A DNA stretch of 64,000 nucleotides from Frondihabitans sp. PAMC 28766. GTDB taxonomy: Bacteria > Actinomycetota > Actinomycetes > Actinomycetales > Microbacteriaceae. Position 1 is the first letter of the stretch. Each line of letters opens with the position of its first letter. The notes under the pieces were generated by a model, which was not told the DNA's origin, searched no databases, and saw only the letters and a list, made by a program, of their open reading frames with translations. Both the position numbers and the translations under genes were made by a program. The stretch lies in the NCBI RefSeq assembly GCF_001577365.1, contig NZ_CP014513.1, positions 4,216,001 to 4,280,000 of the forward strand, written 5' to 3'. Of the stretch, positions 58,038-64,000 are shown in pieces.

Positions 58038-59489
58038 CTAGGCGGCGACTTCGGCGGAGGCGGGGGCGAGCACCGCATCGGCGATGCGGTAGGCCACCTG
58101 GCGCACTTCGCCGATGGCGACGGTCTCCCAGAGGGCGCCCTTGAGCGCTGCGCCGATGGTCAGGATGCGCGTCGACGGCTCGCCGTCGGCGCTGCGGACG
58201 AAGCCGGACGGGTCCGCGTCGACTCCGATGCCCGTCGGGTCGGCGACGATCGTGCCGCGCCCGAGCAGCCGGTCGACGAGCGGGCTCCAGCCCGCTGACG
58301 CCACCGACGCGGGCCCGGTGCAATTGATCGCGACGTCGAACGACTCTCCCGCGACGTCGCCGGACGACTTCAGCGTGAGCGTACCGTCCTCGAGCAGAGC
58401 CGAGAGCTCAGCCCAGACAGCGGGCGCCATGCGGTGACGATGCACGTCCCACCGGCGGGCGGCGTGGGCGAGGAAGCGCTCGCGATCGGCGACGGAGAGC
58501 CGGAGCCACAGGGCCTGCGTCTGCGGTCGCAGGCCGTCGAGGACTGCCTGCCACGGGGATCCTGTAGCCGTCGCATCGCGCAACTGCCGCCCGAACAGCG
58601 TGGCCATCTCGCCGAGCGTCGAGACGTCGTCGCCGAGGCCGGGCCCGGGGGCCGCGGGGCCGGTGAGGTGCACGGCCGGCAGCATCAGGTGGCGGCTGGT
58701 GGCCGTCAAGCGGATGCCCGGGCTTCGGCGCGCGAGCGAGGTCGCGACGTCGATCATGGTGAGGCCGGTGCCGATCAGCAGGATGCGATCGCTCGCGGTG
58801 ACACGGTCGAGAGCGCCGGGCGCCCACGGATCGTCGATCGACCGCTGGGCGTTCGACGGCACGAGGCCCGGGGCCGGGTTGCCGAGCGCCAGCACGACGC
58901 GGTCGGCCGACAGCGTGCGGCCGTCGGCGAGGGTCGCGGTCACGCCCGCGTCGCCGCTCGGCCCGTCAGCGCTCGGCCCGTCAGCGCTCGGCCCGCCAGC
59001 GCTCGGCCCGTCGACGCGGCGCCCGTCGGCACTCTGCCCGTCGATAAGACCGGAGATCTCGCCCTCCGCCACGTCGACGACCTCGCCCTGGACGAACCGC
59101 ACACCGGAATCCGGTTTTCCCGACAGGGCAGCGAAGCTCGACGCCACGTAGTCGCCGAAGACGCGACGCGGAACGAAGGTGCCTGCTCCTGCCGCCGAGC
59201 CGTCGACATCGCGCCAGCCGACCTCGTCGAGATAGCGGAGGAAGGCGGCATCGTCGGTGGCCGAGAGGCTCATCTTGCCGGCAGGGCTATTGAGGCGGTG
59301 GTGTTCGTCCGCGCGCCCGTAGGCGAGGCCGCGGCCGACCTCGGGCTCGCGCCCGACGACGGTGATGCGAGGTGCAGGCGTTCCTCCGACTGCCGCGCGG
59401 TCGCGAAGCGCGAACGTCACGAAGACGGCGCTGGCGCCCCCTCCGACGATGAGGATCTCGTCACTGCCGACGGTTGCATGAGGGCTCAT
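58038..59489 (-). CDS. FAD/NAD(P)-binding protein with an embedded palindromic element
   Basis: A 483-residue flavoprotein. N-terminal dinucleotide motif ILIVGGGASAVFVTFAL, the GRGLAYGRADEHHRLNSPAG segment typical of FAD-NAD(P)-binding proteins of the HI0933/CmoJ-like sort, VVLALGNPAPG, LIGTGLTMIDVATSLA and INCTGPASVASAG. Residues about 120-185 comprise a palindromic element (LSGKPDSGVRF...GEISGLIDGQS) and ADGPS tandem repeats before DAGVTATLADGRTLS. The catalysed reaction is unknown. It converges on the SsuD-like gene. Confidence 0.82.
   Translation of the reverse strand: MSPHATVGSDEILIVGGGASAVFVTFALRDRAAVGGTPAPRITVVGREPEVGRGLAYGRADEHHRLNSPAGKMSLSATDDAAFLRYLDEVGWRDVDGSAAGAGTFVPRRVFGDYVASSFAALSGKPDSGVRFVQGEVVDVAEGEISGLIDGQSADGRRVDGPSAGGPSADGPSADGPSGDAGVTATLADGRTLSADRVVLALGNPAPGLVPSNAQRSIDDPWAPGALDRVTASDRILLIGTGLTMIDVATSLARRSPGIRLTATSRHLMLPAVHLTGPAAPGPGLGDDVSTLGEMATLFGRQLRDATATGSPWQAVLDGLRPQTQALWLRLSVADRERFLAHAARRWDVHRHRMAPAVWAELSALLEDGTLTLKSSGDVAGESFDVAINCTGPASVASAGWSPLVDRLLGRGTIVADPTGIGVDADPSGFVRSADGEPSTRILTIGAALKGALWETVAIGEVRQVAYRIADAVLAPASAEVAA
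58956..59045. repeat. 15-bp in-frame tandem repeat beside palindromic copy 14
   Basis: Six increasingly diverged units from GCTCGGCCCGTCAGC to ACTCTGCCCGTCGAT, coding ADGPS-type pentapeptides. The last unit is the terminus of the palindromic element. Confidence 0.85.
59037..59128. repeat. Palindromic element copy 14, in frame inside the FAD/NAD(P)-binding gene
   Basis: Ends CCCGTCGATAAGACCGGAGA and AATCCGGTTTTCCCGACAGG. More diverged than others (GATAAG for GGTAAA) but spacing and pairing are those of the family. It stays open in the coding frame. Confidence 0.7.
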
Positions 59490-59545
59490 GCGGGCAACGG
59501 TAGTGATTCATGCAAGGGAATGCACTGGTGCCGGCCAAGAGCCTC

Positions 59546-59998
59546 CTATGAGCGGACGGAGAGTTCTCTCGAGCAGGCCTCGGCGGCGACCCAGGCGAGC
59601 ATGCCGCACTTCACCCGCATGACGAACTTCGAGACTCCCTGGAAGACGACGGCGTCGCCGAGCAGGTCTTCGTCGGGCTCGTCGGCCCCGCGCGAGCGCA
59701 TCATCGACCGGAAGGCGTCGACCCGCTCGCCCAGCTCGGCGAGCGTGAGGCCCGGGGCCATGTCGGCGAGCACCGAGGCCGAGGCCATCGAGATGCTGCA
59801 GCCGTCACCCTGCCAGGCCAACTCGGCGATCCTGTCGCTGTCGCCCTCGAGCCGGACTCGCACGGTGATTTCGTCGCCGCATGTCGGGTTCTTCTCGAAG
59901 TGCTCGGCGTCGAAGCCTTCCAGCGCGTGGTCGCCGGTGCGCGCCTTGGCGTGGTCGAGGATGACCTGCTGGTAGAGGCCGGCGAGCAAGTCGGCCAT
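59546..59998 (-). CDS. sufU: SufU-type Fe-S cluster assembly / sulfur relay protein
   Basis: A 150-residue SufU: YQQVILDHAKARTGD, NPTCGDEITVRVRL (first Cys), WQGDGCSISMASASVLADM (second Cys) and the late CGMLAWVAAEACS. SufU carries Zn and accepts sulfur from SufS. Its ATG overlaps the sufS stop (ATGA). No sufBCD genes lie in the window. Confidence 0.92.
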   Translation of the reverse strand: MADLLAGLYQQVILDHAKARTGDHALEGFDAEHFEKNPTCGDEITVRVRLEGDSDRIAELAWQGDGCSISMASASVLADMAPGLTLAELGERVDAFRSMMRSRGADEPDEDLLGDAVVFQGVSKFVMRVKCGMLAWVAAEACSRELSVRS

Positions 59999-61287
59999 CA
60001 GCGCGCCCTCTCGACGCCGAAGTAGCCGCGCACCTCGGCGGTGGCGGCCAGGAACCGGTCGACCTCGTCGTCGGTCGTGTAGAGGTAGGTCGACGCGCGG
60101 GTGGTGGCTGTCACGCCGAGGCGGCGGTGCAGCGGCTGCGCGCAGTGGTGGCCGACTCGCACGGCGATGCCCTCGGCGTCCAAGAACTGCCCGACGTCGT
60201 GGGCGTGCACCCCGTCGACGTCGAAGCTGACGAGGCCCGAACGCGGTACGCCGAGCGGCGGCCCGACGGTGCGGATGCCCGGGATCGCCGCGAGGCCGGC
60301 GAGCATCTTCTGCGCGAGGCGCTCTTCGTGCTCTTGCACCCAGCCCAAGCCCGCCGCGTCGAGGTAGCGGATCGCCTCGGCGAGCGCCACGGTCTGCGAG
60401 ACGGGCTGAGTGCCGGCCTCGAAGCGCTGCGGGGCGGGCAGGTACGTCGTCTCGTCCATCGACACGGTCGAGATCATCGAGCCGCCGGTGCGGAAGGGGG
60501 GCAGCGCGTCGAGCAGCTCGGGGCGGCCCCAGAGCACGCCGATGCCGGTCGGCCCGAGCATCTTGTGGCCCGAGAACGCGACGAAGTCGACGCCGAGCGC
60601 CTGCACGTCGATGGCGCGGTGCGGAGCCGACTGGCAGGCATCGAGCACGACGAGCGCTCCGACGCGGTGCCCGAGCTCTACCAGCTCGTCGACCGGCGCG
60701 ACGAACCCGGTCACGTTCGAGACGTGGGCGAAAGCCAGGATCCGGGTGCGCGCGGTGATCACGGATGCCGCGTCGTCGACCGTCCAGGTGCCGTCGTCGC
60801 GAACGGGCACGTAGCGGAAGGTGGCCCCGGTGCGGAGGGCCAGCTCTTGCCAGGGGACGAGATTGGCGTGGTGCTCGGCCTCCGTGACGACGATCTCGTC
60901 GCCGGCCTCCAGCACCAGGCGTGCCGCAGCGGGGCCGCCGCGACCGAGGGTCGCGTTGCCGATGCCATAGGCGATGAGGTTGAGGGCGTCGGTGGCGTTC
61001 TCGGTCCAGACGACCTCGTCGGCGCTGCCTGCCCCGATGAAGCGTGCCACGGTCTCACGCGCGTCTTCGTAGGCTTCGGTGGCCAGGGCCGCGAGGGTGT
61101 GCGCGCCGCGGTGCACGGCGGCGTTCGTGGTCTCGAGGAAGGTGCGTTCGGCGTCGAGCACCTGCACCGGGCGTTGAGCGGTCGCCCCCGAATCGAGGTA
61201 GGCGAGCGGGTGGCCGTTCACCTCCTGCTGGAGCGACGGGAAGTCCGCCCGGAAGAGAGCGCTGCGAGAGTCGGTGCCGGTGATCAC
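59998..61287 (-). CDS. sufS: Cysteine desulfurase SufS
   Basis: A 429-residue group II cysteine desulfurase: YLDSGATAQRPVQVLDA, HRGAHTLAALATEAYE, PLP Lys in FVAFSGHKMLGPTGIGVLWG, and the catalytic Cys in VRVGHHCAQPLHRRLG. It supplies sulfur to SufU next to it. It is distinct from the IscS-like enzyme in the NAD operon. The start ATG at 61287 gives MITGTDSRSALFRADFPSLQ. Confidence 0.94.
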   Translation of the reverse strand: MITGTDSRSALFRADFPSLQQEVNGHPLAYLDSGATAQRPVQVLDAERTFLETTNAAVHRGAHTLAALATEAYEDARETVARFIGAGSADEVVWTENATDALNLIAYGIGNATLGRGGPAAARLVLEAGDEIVVTEAEHHANLVPWQELALRTGATFRYVPVRDDGTWTVDDAASVITARTRILAFAHVSNVTGFVAPVDELVELGHRVGALVVLDACQSAPHRAIDVQALGVDFVAFSGHKMLGPTGIGVLWGRPELLDALPPFRTGGSMISTVSMDETTYLPAPQRFEAGTQPVSQTVALAEAIRYLDAAGLGWVQEHEERLAQKMLAGLAAIPGIRTVGPPLGVPRSGLVSFDVDGVHAHDVGQFLDAEGIAVRVGHHCAQPLHRRLGVTATTRASTYLYTTDDEVDRFLAATAEVRGYFGVERAR

Positions 61288-61348
61288 CTGTCAACGATCA
61301 CACAGCTGGCTGGCTCATCGCTGTTTGTTTCGCTTCGGGCTGAGCGAC

Positions 61349-62548
61349 CTACGCGGTGCGCGAAGGCACAGGCGCCGCCACGGTCGCGGGTCTCGCCGAC
61401 CACGAGGCGGGTTCGAAGCGCTTCTTCAGCGTCATGAACGGCTTCTCGATCACGAAGTGGCTCGCGATGGCGGAAACGATCGCGATGCCGATCACGATGA
61501 ACGTGCCCGTCAGGCCCGGGAAGAACGGCAGCAGGAGGCTCATGATCAGCACGTGCCAGAGGTAGAGCGAGTACGACACCTTCGCGCCGAACCAGGCGAG
61601 CGGCTTGAACGCCAGCACGGACGCGATGAGACTCGGCCGCGAGACGAGGCCGCCGACCATGAAGGTGGCGGCGATGCCGACGCTCGGAAGGATCACGCCG
61701 AAGAAGGGGGCGTGCTGGTTCCAGTCGGCCGACTTGATCGAGAACATCAGCGCGACGATGTACGCGGCGCCGACCCAGGTCGAGATCTGACCGAAGCGGC
61801 CCGAGAAGAGCCGGCGCGCCTTCTCGCTCGTCAGCGCGAGGGCCAGCACGCATCCGCTCAGCAGCGGCGCGATGTTGGCGACCGGGCTGAAGTAGATGTC
61901 GGCGGTGCCACCGGGGTTCGGCGTCGTGTACATCAGCCAGCCGAGGGCACAGGAGACAACGATCAGTGCGACGAGGCCCCATGCGATCACCTTGCGGCGG
62001 AAGCCCCAGGCGAGCAGGAAGACGAGAACGGGCGGCCACACGAGGTAGAACTGCTCTTCCATCGCGAGGCTCCAGCTCGGAGCGAAGATGCCCTGCGAGA
62101 CGTGGCCGAATGCGCGGGCGAAGTTGCCCGTGTAGGTGAGGGCGATGAGCGCGGCACCTCCGGCCGAGAGGTTCTTGGTCGTGCCGTCTTCGCCGACGAG
62201 GAACCAGAGGGAGGCGCCGACCGCCACCACGGCGATCAAGGTGGGGTACAGCCGAAGGACGCGTCGCGCCCAGAAGCGTCCGAGCTTGATGGTGTTCGTG
62301 CGCGAGTGCTCTTTGAGCAGCAGCGACGTGATCAGGTAGCCCGAGAGCACGAAGAAGACGTTGACGCCGACGAAGCCGCCCTTGAAGTGCGGCACATGGA
62401 AGTGGTAGAGCACGACGCCCAGGATCGCCAGGGTGCGCACCCCGTCGAGAGGGAGCACGCGGCGGGTCGGAGCCGATTGGGCCTCACCGCCCCGGGAGGT
62501 CGAGGAGAGGGTCGTGGCGGCCGGCTGGGTCAGGGTCGTCGTTGCCAT
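61349..62548 (-). CDS. Acyltransferase 3 family membrane protein (OafA-like)
   Basis: A 399-residue integral membrane acyltransferase with about ten helices. Family hallmarks: LDGVRTLAILGVVLYHFHVP with the catalytic-type His, GGFVGVNVFFVLSGYLITSL and RFWARRVLRLYP, then PSWSLAMEEQFYLVWP. It O-acetylates surface or secreted glycans. ATG at 62548 is favoured over the TTG at 62560. It stands alone, and may modify the same glycans as the flippase/LCP proteins. Confidence 0.9.
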   Translation of the reverse strand: MATTTLTQPAATTLSSTSRGGEAQSAPTRRVLPLDGVRTLAILGVVLYHFHVPHFKGGFVGVNVFFVLSGYLITSLLLKEHSRTNTIKLGRFWARRVLRLYPTLIAVVAVGASLWFLVGEDGTTKNLSAGGAALIALTYTGNFARAFGHVSQGIFAPSWSLAMEEQFYLVWPPVLVFLLAWGFRRKVIAWGLVALIVVSCALGWLMYTTPNPGGTADIYFSPVANIAPLLSGCVLALALTSEKARRLFSGRFGQISTWVGAAYIVALMFSIKSADWNQHAPFFGVILPSVGIAATFMVGGLVSRPSLIASVLAFKPLAWFGAKVSYSLYLWHVLIMSLLLPFFPGLTGTFIVIGIAIVSAIASHFVIEKPFMTLKKRFEPASWSARPATVAAPVPSRTA

Positions 62549-62776
62549 TCCGTTATACAACTCCCCTCACATTGGCGAAAGTGAAGCACTTCCTATGAGA
62601 AGTCTGTGGCCCCGCCCTGCCGCTCACTCCCAGTCAGCCAGGTTCTCGCGGAAGGTCGAGCCCGGACTGCTGCGGCGGATGAGCCCCGCGGCGCCGCAGT
62701 TCCGAGCTCAGCCCGTCGGTCACCTCAGCGAGGCTCCGGCGGGTCAGCTCGTTCTCGATCCTCTGGATCGTCTGTG

Positions 62777-63304
62777 TCAGATCGGCCGGGCCGGGGCGCC
62801 GGCGACGGTCGTGCCGGGCTCGACGTCGCGTGTGACCACCGAGTTCGCGCCCACTCGCGCGTCGTCCCCGACGGTGATGGCCCCCAGGATCGCGGCCCCG
62901 GCCCCGACCACCACGCCGTCGCCGAGGGTGGGGTGGCGCCGCCCCGCGAGGCCCACGCCGCGCCCGCCGAGCGTCACCCCGTGATAGATCAGCACGTCGT
63001 CGCCGATGACTGCTGTCTCGCCGATGACGACGCCCATGCCGTGGTCGATGAAGAGGCGCTGCCCGATCCGGGCGCCCGGGTGGATCTCGACCCCGGTCGC
63101 GCTGCGGGTCAGCTGCGAGAAGATGCGAGCGAGAAGACGGGAGCCGACGAACGGCTGCCGCCGCCAGAGCCGGCTGGTGACGCGGTACATCCAGACGGCG
63201 TGGAGCCCGGAGTAGACGAGGGCGATCTCGACCGACGAACGGGCCGCGGGATCCTGCCGCTGGGCGGTTCGGATGTCGTCGCGCAGTCGCGCCAGGAGTC
63301 GCAC
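62777..63304 (-). CDS. cysE: Serine O-acetyltransferase
   Basis: A 175-residue short-form serine acetyltransferase making O-acetylserine for cysteine synthesis. The left-handed beta-helix hexapeptides run through [60 protein letters not shown]; the His and Asp of [10 protein letters not shown] and the GGRG loop are catalytic. Start is GTG at 63304. cysK is not adjacent. It complements the metY and suf genes in the same 8-kb block. Confidence 0.93.
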   Translation of the reverse strand: MRLLARLRDDIRTAQRQDPAARSSVEIALVYSGLHAVWMYRVTSRLWRRQPFVGSRLLARIFSQLTRSATGVEIHPGARIGQRLFIDHGMGVVIGETAVIGDDVLIYHGVTLGGRGVGLAGRRHPTLGDGVVVGAGAAILGAITVGDDARVGANSVVTRDVEPGTTVAGAPARPI

Positions 63305-63373
63305 CGGACGATTCTAGAGGCGCGGGTCCGGGCCTCGGCGGTTCATGACGGCCAGCGACCCGCAGTGCACGGG

Positions 63374-63856
63374 CTAGAGGGTGGCGAAGGAGGCGATCTG
63401 CACGTCGAGGTCGACGATCAGCGAGAGCATGCGACCGTCTTTGAGGGTGCGGAACTCGTACTGGTGGTCGCCGATCTCCTGCGGCTCGGCCCACGCGAGG
63501 GCGAGGCGGCTGCGGTGGTCGAGACCGGAGTGGATCGCGAGCCAGCGGATGACGGCGGCGCGCTCGTCACGGACGGCGCGGGTGTGGAGTGCGCGGCGGC
63601 GGCTGACGAGGGCTGCCACGACGGTGAAGGCGACCGTGGCGAGGAAGACGACGAGCTTGAGGGCGCCGTCGAGCGGCAGAAGGGCCGAGATGATCATCGA
63701 CTGCACGGCGACGAGCAGCAGAGTGGAGTCGATCATCGAGTAGCGACGCATCGGAAGACCACGGCCGTTGCCGCAGCGGAGGGTCTCGCAGGGCAGCTCG
63801 ATGTCGCGGAGCGCGTCGGTGGCCGCTGCAGATGCGGCTGGATTGATGATTGTCAC
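63374..63856 (-). CDS. Hypothetical membrane protein
   Basis: With the GTG at 63856, supported by GGGGAG 9 bp upstream, the product has 160 residues. Two hydrophobic segments (STLLLVAVQSMIISALLPL and ALKLVVFLATVAFTVVAALV) are followed by a soluble domain (VIRWLAIHSGLDHRSRLALA, YEFRTLKDGRMLSLIVDLDV). I do not recognise the family. It may be a small membrane-anchored sensor or assembly factor. Confidence 0.65.
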   Translation of the reverse strand: MTIINPAASAAATDALRDIELPCETLRCGNGRGLPMRRYSMIDSTLLLVAVQSMIISALLPLDGALKLVVFLATVAFTVVAALVSRRRALHTRAVRDERAAVIRWLAIHSGLDHRSRLALAWAEPQEIGDHQYEFRTLKDGRMLSLIVDLDVQIASFATL

Positions 63857-63919
63857 GATCAGGATCTCCCCTGGCCCGACCCTCGGGCACGTCTTCAATG
63901 GTGGCGGGACGTGCGCGAA

Positions 63920-63936
63920 GACGGGGAGCCCCCGTC
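63920..63936. other. Short GC hairpin near the right edge
   Basis: GACGGGG-AGC-CCCCGTC forms a 7-bp stem, about 64 bp upstream of the hypothetical membrane protein gene. It could be in that gene's leader. The last 60 bp of the window show no gene. Confidence 0.4.
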
Positions 63937-64000
63937 CGGGGCGCCGTTACCCCAGTTCAGGGGCAGTTTAGCGCGTCTTGGGGGTGATCAGTGCGCGGAC

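Noticed and set aside
4345-59128. CRISPR-like array from the recurring CCGGTTTTGCC motif
   Set aside because: Copies are kilobases apart, palindromic and without regular spacers; no cas genes.

Overview
The window is a 64-kb, very GC-rich chromosomal segment of a high-GC Gram-positive bacterium, most likely an actinobacterium of the Microbacteriaceae type. This is inferred from the strong G/C bias at codon third positions, the many GTG starts and ATGA/GTGA overlaps, SufS/SufU, paired GAF-ANTAR proteins, an NrtR-led NAD operon and a Fe/Mn superoxide dismutase. No database search was possible. I saw no rRNA, tRNA, CRISPR array, prophage or transposase gene.

Layout. 0-5 kb: polysaccharide flippase, D-2-hydroxyacid dehydrogenase, FAH-family hydrolase, a VOC protein and a conserved hypothetical. 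5.3-9.4 kb: fructose operon (DeoR-type regulator, 1-phosphofructokinase, PTS EIIABC) with a good promoter and a 21-bp-arm hairpin at its end. 9.7-15.8 kb: de novo NAD operon nrtR-nadA-nadB-nadC-cysteine desulfurase. 15.9-21.5 kb: an alpha/beta hydrolase, an SDR/TetR divergent pair with a 24-bp operator, an AI-2E transporter, and a divergent EamA/LysR pair. 22-24.8 kb: aroE, aroD and a frameshifted cation-efflux gene. 25.3-29.3 kb: decayed LLM monooxygenase and GntR remnants, a Gfo/Idh oxidoreductase and a DUF559-type protein. 29.8-35.3 kb: SMP-30 hydrolase, sodA with a SoxR-type promoter, soxR, thioesterase, ABM protein, two GAF-ANTAR proteins, a 37-residue acidic peptide and a MOSC protein. 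35.4-47.8 kb: MFS exporter, a monooxygenase remnant, then an eight-gene minus-strand operon: flavin monooxygenase, dipeptide-type ABC importer (SBP, two permeases, two ATPases), FAD aromatic-ring-type hydroxylase, second flavin monooxygenase. This looks like an uptake-plus-oxidation pathway for an unknown organic substrate. 47.9-64 kb: frameshifted MFS gene, HicB-like protein, NRDE protein, coaBC, MarR/VOC pair, LCP protein, alpha/beta hydrolase, and a sulfur-related block (metY, SsuD-like monooxygenase, FAD/NAD(P)-binding protein, sufU, sufS, cysE) with an acyltransferase.

The most striking feature is a dispersed family of about 90-bp imperfect palindromes. I count at least 13 full copies plus a fourteenth divergent one, a degenerate one and a half copy. 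The ends resemble GTTGGCAAAACCGGAG and its complement, with compensatory changes in several copies. Most sit in gene-free gaps, but one is read in frame inside nadB and another inside the FAD/NAD(P)-binding gene at 58-59.5 kb, where they encode extra peptide. Several copies have short tandem duplications starting at or beside one terminus. This behaves like a mobile or expanding palindromic repeat that tolerates coding insertion, analogous to Rickettsia palindromic elements but, as far as I know, not described here.

Four otherwise good genes each need one added base in a run of four or five G/C to restore a full-length frame (near 24094, 40829, 48112 and 57275). Sequencing error in homopolymers is as likely as true pseudogenization. 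In contrast, the LLM gene at 25.4-26.4 kb carries nonsense codons and truncation and is a real pseudogene.
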